This document shows positions 34,401-43,800 of a DNA stretch of 64,000 bases, one piece after another. The translations under genes were made by a program, and so were the position numbers. Position 1 is the stretch's first letter; the number at the start of each line of letters is the position of its first letter. Below the pieces are notes generated by a model. The model ran no database searches and was not told the DNA's origin. It saw only the letters and a program-made list of their open reading frames with translations. Source of the stretch: Plazaster borealis (lineage: Eukaryota; Echinodermata; Asteroidea; Forcipulatida; Labidiasteridae); assembly GCA_021014325.1 (NCBI GenBank), contig CM037474.1, positions 24,063,488-24,127,487 of the forward strand, read 5' to 3'.

Positions 34401-37400
34401 CATATTGAACAGGTCCCGTGTATAAAAGTGAGACATTTTGTTAACACCGCATAAGTAGAAACGCAAGAAACCAATGGCATACAGTTGCTTGAGCAGAGAA
34501 CTCTACACAAACTGGTATTTTGGACTACCAACCTCCTTCTGTAAGCAAAAAAAGTGTTGTGCTTTATAGCTGCCTTTGTGCTTAAGTAGTTCTGTGAAAA
34601 TAGGCCGTGCTAACCCTTTCAAGGACCGGGCATTGTTTTGACTTATGGGGACCGGCTCCGTATTTTTCGAAGATCATGAGACAATTGTATTAAACTTGTC
34701 ACAAATGAAAATGCTCATTACAACATTTGCTACATGATCACGTTAAAAAGAAATATTTACCATTATAAGGCATTTTTGGTAGTTTTTATGCCCATTTTGG
34801 TCAAAACAAATTTGTTCGGTATTTTGTTGTCCTAATGCAATAAAACTTTGCAAACTTGTTTACTTTGACATGATTGATGATTTTATCAAGTTAGAAATTA
34901 GCATGTTAAAAAATGAATTTAATACATAGTTTGAACCCCTAAATACGGGCTGAAAACACGGATCCAAGATGGCCGGCAGATATGGCAGCCACTCTGAATT
35001 CCCACAAGGAATTTAACACTATCAAGTGACACACCATTACTACTTTTTTGGGGAAAAAAAAAATAAAAAAACATATGGAAATCTTGTTGAAAAAGACAAC
35101 AAATAGGCCTACTTAAAATCGTTAAAACTATTGGTCCAAGGTCAAATAAACAGTTGCAATGGTAACAGTTGATACCCGATATCAACGTTTTTGTTTACAA
35201 CATGACCCTAGACAACTAAAGACCTTTTCGCAAATACACAGTGTGCACAAGTTTCCATAGAGCCGCAGTCTTGCTAGCGATCAAATTGATTGCTTTTGAT
35301 CGCTAGCTAGACCTGCATGCACTGCGGCTCTATGGGAAACTTGTGCACACCGTGTATTTGCGAAAAGGTCCATTGAGAAAAGTCAGAACATTAATTGGTG
35401 GTGTTCAGATGCGGCGTTAAAAACTTACGGGCCAAAAAATATATGGTGAGGGCACATTGTTCCCGGCTCCCCCCCCCCCGTCCTGATAGCGTTAAGACAC
35501 GTATACGCATAACGGTTTTCATGTCTTACCTCCTTCACCCAATTCAAAACTAACGTCAATCTCATAGTCATCCGTCTCCGCTTTAATGAAGAATTTGTTG
35601 TATCGAACCTCGGCAACAGAATCATCGAATGCAGTCAGAGTGACTAACAGTTGCCATTTCGGATCCTCGATCGTTATCCAGTGAATCTTGTCATTTCCTA
35701 ACCAGAATTCCCCATTTAGATCTCCGAAACCCTCTTTGTAATCGGCCCAACTTCGGCTGAAGTTTACTGATCCATCGTTGCGTCTTTGAATCACCTAGAA
35801 AATTGTAAAGGATGAACCTTGATTATTACTCCTGTAAACAATAACAATATAACCATCAGAACGAGAAAGTGGACAACTATAGACAAATAACTCGGCCAAA
35901 CACTATAAATGGAGGATACTACAAAAGAGGAAATAATGAGTATAGATCAAGGGGTGGAAGTACTTTCGAATGCACAAATAATTACTTAATGACAAGGAAA
36001 TGCCAATGCACTTACAAGAAGAGTATAATCAGTGCATCCTGACAACAATGACATACTGGGCAGAGACATGATCAACAACCAGAGAGATGGAACACAAATC
36101 AATATCAGCACGGAGAACTATGGAAAGGAGGATGCTCGGACTAACTCTACGAAATAAAGTTAGACATACCAACATAAAAACTCAGATCAAAGACATTATG
36201 GAAAAGATCAAGGAAATTAAATAGAGATGGGCAGGACACTTGTGAAGAAGACATGACAACAGGTGGACCAAGAGACTAACCGAATGGCAACCTAGAAATG
36301 GAAAAAGAAGAAGAAGAGAAAAGTCTGAAGAGAAGATGGAGAGACGTTATCCAAACATACACAGACACGACAACTTGAACTAGAATGGCAAGACGGAGAA
36401 GAGAATGGAAACTGCATGAGGAGGGCTTCATCCAACGATGGATGATAATGATGATGATGTTTTACGTCTGGGTTTGTTTGTTCCTTTATTTCTTATTTTT
36501 TTCCAGTTTTCAAATTGTACATACAATTTTTGTTTATACGGTCAGAAGAAATTAATGACTATGGTTGACTTAGCCTTGATCAAGGCGTTGGAGGTTTAAA
36601 AAAAAATTATTGTAATGTTTTAATTTTTATTTTATTTGCGCCGCGCTACCCGCCCGAGCTACCCGCCCGAGCTACCAGCTACGTGCATGGACGTGTCTGT
36701 GTGCAGTATCAGTGTGCGCATGCTCATATTATTGTGAGCTATACGTCCCGATCAACGCCTTGATGGTTTTGTATTGAAGCCAATGACTCATTACTATAAT
36801 GCGCGCGAAAGGCGAGACCCCATTGGTCAGTGGCGGAAGTCTTGTTTCCTCATTTTTATGAATATGCATGCAGTATCCAGATGTGGCTACTTGCATGCAC
36901 TGGCGCGCCGGTTTGAATTTGGGAATAGTTTGTTATAATAATATCTATCTGAAAATGTTGCGTATTCTCCACAAATTGTCAGCTGAGCGAGACAATGAGG
37001 GCAGAAATATGAGGTTGAGTGGATCGATTTAGTACATAACATGTATACACCATTTCCCATCAGGAAGACGCTTTTCTGACGTTTTATTTTATTTTATAAT
37101 GGCCTATAGGCCCGATTGACCATCTCCTGTCTCCATCTTGCACCATTAAAACAGTGATTTAATCATTGTTGGTGCATTCATTGGAGGTAGAATATATACA
37201 AAACAAAGACCTCAAATAACTACAATATTGTTGATTGTTTCATCATGGAGGCAATTAATAGCTTATTGCACTTTTTATATCTTGTGGGCCGCCCCAAGAG
37301 GTGCCCTATTTCAGAGCTGCCTATTTATTTAAAGCACATTTCCCGAGTACACTTACTAGAATAAGGTAGCTAAAACTCTAATTCACATGTATCATGTGTG

Positions 37401-40400
37401 ACTGTGTATCCTTTCAATTACTTAGCAGTAAATTCTTAAGACCCTGCCCGAGAACAATTCAAAAGTATGAAGACGGTGTGGCTGCACAGAGTTAAGTCGG
37501 ACTTTGAGAGGACATGTAAGGAAAACACAAATGCAGAAACTACATCAACTCCAGAATTAATAACCAAAAGAATGGCGAATGATCAAGCCGCTCCAGCCGG
37601 CCGCGACCGGCCGATCCGCGTGTACAGCGTATACATAACCAACACAGTGGTCGTCATGGATTGCATAGCAGCAGTAATTATGCAGCCTTGTCGTTCAGGT
37701 CAAATAGGTCATTCTCAATCGCGCATGTGATTGGCCAATGTTTAGAATGAAACGCCCACATCCTGCATAAGTGCTTTTATTGGATTTCCAATAAAATATA
37801 AAGAAACACATAAGCTTTCATTTACAAACCGGTCAAGGCTGTTGTTTGAGTCACGCGTTCGAGGTTGAAAGAACGACCGTACTCACGACTTGGCTATACT
37901 GTTCTCGCTGTACAATGTATGTACATGTACTGAACATGTACAATGTACACTGTCTATGCACTGCAGTTGTTGCCGAATCGTGCCGAATCGTGCCGCACCG
38001 GGCCGGGGTACACTACGCCAACAGCCTTGAGTTTGAGTCACGCGTTCGAGGTTGAAAGAACGACCGTACTCACGACTTGGCTATACTGTTCTCGCTGTAC
38101 AATGTATGTACATGTACTGTACATGTACAATGTACACTGTCTATGCACTGCAGTTGTTGCCGAATCGTGCCGAATCGTGCCGCACCGGGCCGGGGTACAC
38201 TACGCCAACAGCCTTGAATCAAGGCTATGGTTGACTCGACCTTTTTCTGAGACGTACAAAAAATAAAAATACCTTTGACCCGTTTTTACGATATGGTAAC
38301 CAGGTCAGAATTGACCCAGATTCCGGGTCCCCATGGGAGAGGCTGGTCCGTAGAGTGGGTTAAATGAGGATTTAACTCGCAAACTCCGAGTTTGATCAAT
38401 TTCCGGGTCAATTTGTCACAAAATCCGGGCCATACTGACCCAGAAACTAGGCCCCGTGTGACCCCTGATCGGATCAATTCTGACACAGACGTTTCAAGAG
38501 TGAAAAGGCCCTAAAATAAGATGTGTAAATTAAGAATAAATAGTGGAATTGAGAGACACTTACAATGTATCCCTTGTTAGTAGTTTCCATATCACAGTAT
38601 ACGTTGAAAGTTTCCTTCTTATTGATGGTATATACGCCGCTGGTTGTCTTGCCTTGATCAAGAGCATCCTGGCAGTCTGTATACACGACTTGATCTTCAC
38701 TAGTAACAGGTGTCTCTGATATCTCGTCTATATGAGGATGAACATAAATTATCATGATGTTTTAACCAACTCATAGAATAAAATGTAATTGAAGCGAAGC
38801 GAATTGACGTCACAAATTCGCAATGGGCATTGTGCAATATCTTCCGAAGCTAGGCGGTGTGACGTCAAATTCACTTCGCACGAAGTATGAACCGGGCTTT
38901 ACGCTCTCTGTGCGTTTGGTAGTCTTGCATCAGGCTGACAGACGTGTTGAGAAATTAATATTCTTGTTTAATTTAAAGTACAACAATTAGTTGATATCAA
39001 AGTACGCTTGGTACACAAAGCGTTCATTATAGGCTACATAGGCCCCCTAATAGTTTTCAGTTGCCGGAAATGATCTTAAAGTTCCCGCTCGAATCTGTCA
39101 ATTATTTATGACAAGCATCAAGCATCAACCTTGAGTACTTTTTTATTATGTGGACTTGATCACCGAAATGGCAGTTTGAAAAGCACGTATGCGATCTGTG
39201 ACGTAGATGCACAACATATACAGATATTTGTTTTCTTATAGCTCAGCAGACCAGCAGAGCGAGAGAAGTCTTATTAATTAACAACAATGTCCTTATAATC
39301 GAATGATCTTTTAAAACTTTTTTCTTAAACAAAAATTCATCATTGATCAGTGGGAGGCAACGTTAACCAATGATTTTGATCTTTTCGACTTGCGTTTCTC
39401 TCTTATCCTGGATAACATTCTTACCAAATAAAGTTGACGTTGGCTCAACGTAATCACTTTGCGTGCTTTCATCGCCGATGGTGGTCTTGCCTTGAGCTTC
39501 ACTAGTAACAGGTGTCCCCGGTGACTCGTCTTTATAAGGACGAACAAAAAATGAGTAATATGATAATACTTATCATAAGGTGTTCGGTACGGAGCTCTTG
39601 AGGTGCCATCCAACTTTCTTGAGATCCTGAGATAATTTACTGCAGGATGATGACATCCAAAACATAAGATGACGACATCCAAAGACAATTAATTGTTATG
39701 GTGTCATCATCCTGCAGTAAATTATTTCAGGATCTCAACGTGTCAGATGGCACTCCCAGAGCTTCGTAGTTTCTCTCTTATCTCGGATTACATTCTTACA
39801 CAGTGAAGTTGACGTTAGCTTCGCGTAATCACTTTGCGTGCTTCCATCGCCGATGGTGGTCTTGCCTTGAGCTTCACTAGTAACAGGTGTCCCCGATGTC
39901 TCGTCTATATAAGGACGAACAAAACATGTTAATATGATTATACTTACCATTAGGTGTTCGTTACGGAGCTCTGGAAGTGCCATCTATTTGGGGATCCTTG
40001 GATAAGTGCAGGAAGATGACATCAAAAACATAAAATGACGACAACCAAAGACAATTAATTGTTTTGGTGTCATCATCCTGCATTAAATTACTTCAGGATC
40101 TCAACGTGTCAGATGGCACTCCCAGAGCTCCGTAGTTTCTCTCTTATCTCGGATTACATTCTTACCTTGTGAAGTTGAAGTTTGGTTTAGCTCTTCACTT
40201 TGCTTGCTTTCATTGGGGCACCCTTGTGATCTACGGAGTCCTTCAACGTCCAATGGCAGAGTGTCGATGTAGACAGGTTGGTCCTGCCTGGGCGGTGCAT
40301 AGGCGTTGTGTCCTCCCAGCATGGCTTGAGTGCAGGAACAAGGATCCCCCGGTGGTAGAACGAACCGAACCCTGCCGCCTGTAGATTCATCTGGTTCTGT

Positions 40401-42997
40401 GGTCAGAACACAGACACGGGCTGACACAGAAGTCCCTATAACCAATGACAGAGGTTGCCTCAATGACATTTAGTTTGCAATACAAAAGTATATACAACTA
40501 TCTTATTTTGTGGCTACTTCTGGGGGTTTTTATTCACTCGATGTAACCAAAAAGATGGCTTGAAGGCCAAACTGATCCAACCAAATGTTTGCATTATGTA
40601 AACCAATATATTCGATTGAAAAAACCTAAATTCAAAAATGTTTGCAACACAATAAGGGTATATCTATAGCAGGCTATATTTATCCAGTTTTCTAAAAGCA
40701 ACAGCTCAAGTTGACTTTTGGGAATAGACTGTGCAAGACTCGCGCGTAATCAAACTTCCTGCCTGGACCATTGTGGTCCCAACCATGGAGGTTTACCTTG
40801 GCGAGATTTTGTTCCGTCAATTATTTTAGTTTAACGTAGTTTATGACCATGACAATTATATGTGTTGTTGGGAATGTACTACTTATTGATAAAACATATA
40901 AAAATTTATTTCAATTCAACAATATTACGTAGAAAACCCGAGAATTAAACTTGACCTCAGCTTCAGTTACTGCAAACAAATTAGAATTTGTGCCCACCTC
41001 CGATCACCAAACTTATGTAAACGCTTGTTTGGCATGATAAGCCTTTTCATTGCAGTCTCTTTTCGCTGGGAGTCAGTGTCCTATATAAACTCCGTCACTC
41101 GTTAATTTTACGCCTGCGTGCTTTAAGAAGTTGCACATATTTGGGCGTGGATTTACAGAAGTGGGTTCTAAAAAGTTAAGATCAAATAAGCATCCTTGTC
41201 CCAGAGTTTTAATTTTATTTCAATAATAATTAACAAATTATTTGTGTATTTATTATAAAAGCTAAAACTAATTAAAATAAACTGTAATGAGTATTTTTGT
41301 TGTTTAGATTTTGTCATTAGATATAATTTTAAACAAAGATTTGATTTCACAATAAAAAGTACTTCGTTTGACATGTTTTCTCGTACCAATGCGCGCGACA
41401 CTTGCACAGTCTATATTGACGCCAATACTCATGACCAAACTCAAGACTTGTGCCCTACTTGTTTCTAAAAGTTAAGATCAAATAAGCATCCTTGTCCCAG
41501 AGCTTAAATTTTATTTCAATATTATTTAACAAATTATTTGTGTATTTATTATAAAAGCCAAAACTGATTTTATAAAAATGTTAATGAGTATTTTTGATGT
41601 TCAGATTTTTTCTTTGACAAAATTTAAAACAAATATTTGATTTCAGAAGAAAAAAAAAATGTTCTTCGTTTAAAGTGTTTTCTCGTTCCGATACGCGCGA
41701 GACTTGCACAGTCTAATCACAATTACAATGAGCTTTCACGTTGTAAATAAACCAGAATAAATACAAACGTATAAACAAAATATGAATAGACACTTTACGT
41801 TTTGTAAAATGTTAAAATGTTTTGTAAATGCCATAAATTAGATGTTATTTTAAGTTCCCCTAATAAAGTCCAAAAGCATTAGGCATTTGCCAAATGATTC
41901 GTAATTATTATTTTAGTAAGAGATAATAGCATTTTGGTTTTCTAATTTTGGCTTTTTCAAACGGTTGATTTGTGTTTTTGTTTGCGTTGCGTAAGCGTAG
42001 TGTAATTGTGTCGACGTTTTTTATTTATCGGTGAGTCTTTGTTTTCACTCTGTCAAACAGAAGGTTTGAACAACTTTACTAATTTCTTTATTAATGTATT
42101 TGTCTTTTTATATCGGACATTGCTCAAAATTATTCCTTGCCTGACACGGTGAAAATAAAGTATTATAAAGGATTGGTAAGGATAAAAAAAACGTCAATTG
42201 TTAAATTTTAGTCTGAAAGCTTACTGATTTCATGAAGTTCGAACCATTCTTTCCTGTGAAATATTTCCCTCTGAATTAAAGTCATATTCGAGAAAACTGT
42301 ATCTGAAAACCTACAAAAATATATATAATAAAAACACACAACAGCTGAATTCGGTTGTTACAATGTGTTTAAATCCTGAAAAGTGTGTATAGTTTTTCAC
42401 TATTTTCTCCTGACTCACACAACGGATTAAGCCCAAATTTTCACCGGTTTGTTATTTCATGTATGGTTGGTCACTATTTGGACTATTTTCCCAGCTCTAC
42501 CAATCCGGTATAAAACTATTTAATACAAAACGCAGAGTAATACGTCAGATATATAAATTAAAAAACGGTTTCGGATAATGTTGAAATCAAGTGAGCCGGA
42601 AATATTTTTTAAAACATCATATTGAAATGAAAAATTATCTTACAAATAAATAATGACAAACAACGTCAATAAATTTGTTGAAACACTATTGAATCATTCC
42701 ATGTATTTTTTTATATCCGCCTGTTTGTTCTAATATTTTTCTTTTCACGACTCTTTTAGATAGCGATTTAGTTCGCTTTTGGGCTATCCCTATAGGCTGC
42801 TGTTTGTATTTCTACATATTCCTCTGTTTTTTCGTAATTCTTGGTCTGATTGTTTTTCTAAGTCCTGTATATTGTTTTGTAATGATTTTTAAAAGCCTGA
42901 ATGAATAAATAAATACATAAATAAATAAACTGCCACCATACGTACCCGCCACAAGACAAAGTGCAGTAATTGCATTCCAAACCAGGTTGGCTCTCAT
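31188..42997 (-). CDS. Secreted fibrinogen-related protein (FREP, ficolin-like), 7-exon gene
   Basis: Exons on the minus strand are 42946-42997, 40166-40435, 39800-39904, 39425-39529, 38564-38727, 35530-35794 and 31188-31444. All introns are GT-AG. The phases match at every junction, and the sum is 1218 nt, giving 405 residues plus stop. The layout is: signal peptide 1-18; an unrecognised region 19-107 with Cys at 26, 50, 52 and 90; two 35-residue Thr/Ser-rich repeats 108-177; and a fibrinogen C-terminal domain of about 195-405. The domain has paired cysteines C196/C222 and C344/C357, the DRDNDDD calcium-site segment at 333-339, and NCA plus GGWWF before SNLNG. Family members are secreted lectin-like proteins that bind acetylated sugars or microbes; that role here is inference. 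There is no collagen or coiled-coil stem. Three of the introns hold foldback repeats. A paralogue ends at 62574. Confidence 0.93.
32889..33205. mobile_element. Palindromic MITE
   Basis: The left arm TACTTGCATTTTGACATGCG and the right arm CGCGTAAAAATGCAAGTA are inverted. The subterminal GCGTACTAAGCG / CGCTTAGTATGCGC and the inner CCAATCAGCGTTG / CAACGCTGATTGG also pair. No flanking duplication could be fixed with confidence. Confidence 0.7.
33605..33776. repeat. CCCCTTGCATA / AGCGCCC repeat
   Basis: Ends CACCCCTTGCATATGACG and GCGTTATGCAAGGGG are inverted. It contains a duplicated AAAAAGCGCCC...CTGAGGCCAAA block. Related copies are at about 31935-32085 and 63108-63250. Confidence 0.65.
33777..34025. 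mobile_element. ACGTGA-rich foldback element
   Basis: Element 33780-34022 has inverted ends of about 45 bp, from AGGGAGGTTTAGCTGCACGT to the matching ACGTGCAGCTAAACCTCCCT. It is flanked by ATT on both sides (33777-33779, 34023-34025). The inside is packed with ACGTGA/TCACGT and GTGACGTCA sequences. The 3-bp flank would suit a Harbinger-like element, but this is tentative. Confidence 0.75.
34610..35500. repeat. Partial copy of the large foldback element, with a palindrome inside
   Basis: Matches the inner part of 59540-62335: AGTTTGAACCCC, ACGGGCTGAAAACAC, CCAAGATGG, AAAGACAACAAA and GAGGGCACATTGT followed by a C run. A separate palindrome occupies 35220-35371. It lies in FREP intron 6, next to exon 6. 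Confidence 0.65.
35220..35371. mobile_element. Palindromic MITE next to FREP exon 6
   Basis: GACCTTTTCGCAAATACACA at the left and TGTATTTGCGAAAAGGTC at the right are inverted. The arms continue through GTGCACAAGTTTCC and GAGCCGCAGT to a centre GATCGCTAGC. Arm identity is high. Confidence 0.8.
35530..35794 (-). CDS. FREP exon 6: middle of the fibrinogen domain
   Basis: Acceptor ATTTTCTAG and donor G/GTAAGA. 265 nt, phase 0 to 1, encoding residues 233-320. It starts VIQRRNDGSVNFSRSWADYK and continues GFGDLNGEFWLGND, which are the core motifs of fibrinogen C-terminal domains. The later half is less conserved, as is usual for the family. Confidence 0.95.
36023..36460 (+). pseudogene. RTE-like retrotransposon 3' end
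   Basis: One plus-strand frame reads a reverse-transcriptase C-terminal tail: RRTMERRMLG, RWAGHL, DNRWTKRLTEWQPRNGK and a final RRREWKLHEEGF. It has at least three in-frame stops (TGA, TAG, TGA). It ends in a GATGAT-type simple repeat near 36440-36458, as many RTE elements do. It is a dead 5'-truncated copy inside FREP intron 5. Confidence 0.8.
36461..37843. other. FREP intron 5 sequence without a recognised gene
   Basis: Holds ACCCGCCCGAGCT repeated near 36648-36675 and a weak inverted pair GATCAAGGCGTTG / CAACGCCTTGAT (36573, 36752). The open frame at 37467-37730 has no recognisable domain. Confidence 0.45.
37844..38217. repeat. 187-bp tandem duplication
   Basis: Two head-to-tail units start at 37848 and 38035 (GAGTCACGCGTTCGAGGTTG) and are nearly identical, apart from TGAACATGTA against TGTACATGTA and the unit edges. 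Each contains a palindrome TACATGTACTG-ACATGTACA and doubled CCGAATCGTG. It lies in FREP intron 5. The near-identity implies a recent event or assembly duplication. Confidence 0.9.
38564..38727 (-). CDS. FREP exon 5: linker end and start of the fibrinogen domain
   Basis: Acceptor CCTCATATAG, donor ATT/GTAAGTG, 164 nt, phase 1 to 0, residues 178-232. It begins DEISETPVTSE, a relic of the linker repeat in exons 3 and 4. It then opens the domain with DCQDALDQGKTTSGVYTI and FNVYCDMET; C196 and C222 form the first conserved disulphide. The shared start shows that exons 3 and 4 arose from the 5' part of this exon or the reverse. Confidence 0.94.
39425..39529 (-). CDS. FREP exon 4: Thr/Ser-rich linker repeat 2
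   Basis: 105 nt, phase 1-1, acceptor TTATAAAG, donor G/GTAAGAATG. It encodes ESPGTPVTSEAQGKTTIGDE and a further STQSDYVEPTSTLF-type end. It is an obvious copy of exon 3 (375 bp away). The symmetric phase means it can be skipped or duplicated without breaking the frame. Thr/Ser content suggests an O-glycosylated stalk. Confidence 0.88.
39588..39770. mobile_element. Foldback MITE in FREP intron 3
   Basis: Arms GAGCTCTTGAGGTGCCATCC ... CTGCAGGATGATGACATCC pair with TGTCATCATCCTGCAG ... GATGGCACTCCCAGAGC. The same hairpin is in intron 2 at 39961-40134, so it was duplicated together with the exon. Confidence 0.85.
39800..39904 (-). CDS. FREP exon 3: Thr/Ser-rich linker repeat 1
   Basis: 105 nt, phase 1-1, acceptor CTTATATAG, donor T/GTAAGAATG. 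It encodes DETSGTPVTSEAQGKTTIGD and GSTQSDYAKLTSTSL. It is nearly identical to exon 4, and its 3' end and donor also resemble the 3' end of exon 2 (TSTSQ, G/GTAAGAATG). This suggests that the duplication unit is about 370 bp and includes the flanking intron hairpin. Confidence 0.88.
39961..40134. mobile_element. Foldback MITE in FREP intron 2
   Basis: Same inverted structure as 39588-39770: GGAGCTCTGGAAGTGCCATC at the left pairs with GATGGCACTCCCAGAGCTCC at the right. Confidence 0.82.
40166..40435 (-). CDS. FREP exon 2: Cys-containing N-terminal region
   Basis: 270 nt, phase 1-1, acceptor TTGGTTATAG, donor CAAG/GTAAGAATG, residues 18-107. It starts TSVSARVCVLTTEPDESTGG and includes VLPPGDPCSCTQAMLGGHNA and a QDQPVYIDTLPLDVEGL stretch. 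Four cysteines could make two disulphides. I do not recognise a domain. The ending NQTSTSQ carries an N-glycosylation sequon and resembles the ends of exons 3 and 4. Confidence 0.88.
40727..41722. mobile_element. Terminal-inverted-repeat element, GACTGTGCAAG family, copy 2
   Basis: Ends TAGACTGTGCAAGACTCGCG and CGCGAGACTTGCACAGTCTA are inverted and bordered by TA. A 3' block of about 250 bp (AAAAGTTAAGATCAAATAAG ... CTTGCACAGTCTA) is present twice, at 41170-41413 and 41467-41722, so the element grew by internal duplication of one end. It lies in FREP intron 1. Confidence 0.82.
42164..42513. mobile_element. MITE family E, copy 2
   Basis: Ends TATAAAGGATTGGTAAGGAT and CTACCAATCCGGTATA are inverted. 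Shares the body with 28204-28517. In FREP intron 1. Confidence 0.7.
42946..42997 (-). CDS. FREP exon 1: signal peptide
   Basis: Starts at ATG (42995-42997) in the context GAAACATGA, encodes MRANLVWNAITALCLVA, and ends in phase 1 at the strong donor G/GTACGT. The basic-polar start, hydrophobic core NAITALCLVA and small residues Gly-Thr-Ser after the junction fit a secretory signal cut near residue 18. Joined to exon 2 it gives an uninterrupted frame. Confidence 0.88.
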
Positions 42998-43026
42998 GTT
43001 TCGTTTGCGTCTTCAAACTAAAACAA

Positions 43027-43060
43027 GCTGAAAGACAGATGAATAAATGATATATAAATA
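43027..43060 (-). promoter_or_regulatory. Possible FREP core promoter or 5' UTR splice acceptor
   Basis: On the minus strand CTATTTATATATCA (TATA at 43051-43060) is followed about 28 nt later by TTTCAGCTTG, 30 nt upstream of the start codon. It can be read as TATA box plus initiator, or as the 3' splice site CTGTCTTTCAG of a 5' UTR intron. Sequence alone does not decide. Confidence 0.4.
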
Positions 43061-43071
43061 GATGAATAGGC

Positions 43072-43447
43072 GTGTCGTGGCAGAGCGGTTAAGAGCACCG
43101 GACTTGATCAAGCTCTGGTATTTTTGATCAGCAGAGTGTGGGTTCGAGTCCCGGTCATGACACTTGTATCCTTGAGTGAGATACTTTACCATAATTGCTT
43201 TGTCTTTCGGATGGGACATTAAGCCGTAGGTCCCGTGTACTAGGATTGACAGTGCACGTAAAAGAACCAAAAGCACTTATCGTGGAAGAATAGTGGTTAT
43301 AACCCCGGTGTTTCAGGTTTACACAGCAAGCAACCTTGTTTACAGGTTTCCTCAGGCTTGCGAGCTACAGTCATTAAGTTCACTAATGAGGCATCCTTGG
43401 TTTTATTACCATGCAGAACTATAAAATGATAATAATAATAATGACAA
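43072..43447 (+). mobile_element. tRNA-headed SINE, subfamily 2, just upstream of the FREP gene
   Basis: Head GGCGTGTCGTGGCAGAGCGG at 43072, B box GGTTCGAGTCC at about 43140-43150, body with TTTCGGATGGGAC, TCAGGTTTACACAGCAAGCA and GAAACCTG-type block, ending in an (ATA)n tail. It is divergently oriented to the FREP gene, and its pol III head lies only 75 bp from the FREP start codon. Confidence 0.85.
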
Positions 43448-43800
43448 TGTAAAAATAGTTGTCATTCTTAGAAATAATATATCAACGAGATTCATGCCAA
43501 GGAATATTCGAAACACTGGTTGCACACAATCATTACATTAAAAAAAAAATCATTAAAGACAAAAAGTGAGCATTGTTATACGCTATCTGTTTATTCTCGT
43601 GTAATTCTTGATGACGTGTAACCCGCCCCATTGTACAAAAAACACACATTTCTGTTGAGTTTACTTAGGGATAGGGTGGGTCTATCGATACACCAAGATG
43701 TTGGGGGGGGGGTGCTCCTTGTAATGAGCCGATGTAGGTCTACCCTGACCTAGACCTGAATGTGTATTTACTACGTCACATTTGACCCCCATCCTATGTT

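Larger units (their letters stand above)
27660..34490. repeat. Segmental duplication, copy A
   Basis: Collinear with copy B at about 55440-63540. Matched anchors are the GGACTCGGGTGAAAAACAC block (28035 and 56157), CTATATTGCTAAGAGAGCAA (28948 and 57000), the minisatellite-arm element (29078 and 57125), GTGTCCGCATGGGTGATCGT (30667 and 58484), the FREP last exon (31188 and 62574), and AACAGGTCCCGTGT (34410 and 63461). By eye the copies differ by roughly 10-20 percent plus large insertions. Insertions only in A include 28204-28517, 29193-29326 and most of 32090-34200. Confidence 0.85.

Noticed and set aside
37846..38266. Overlapping open frames with repeated peptide
   Set aside because: They arise because a 187-bp unit, not a multiple of three after frame shifts, is duplicated. 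The peptides repeat the DNA duplication and have no domain.
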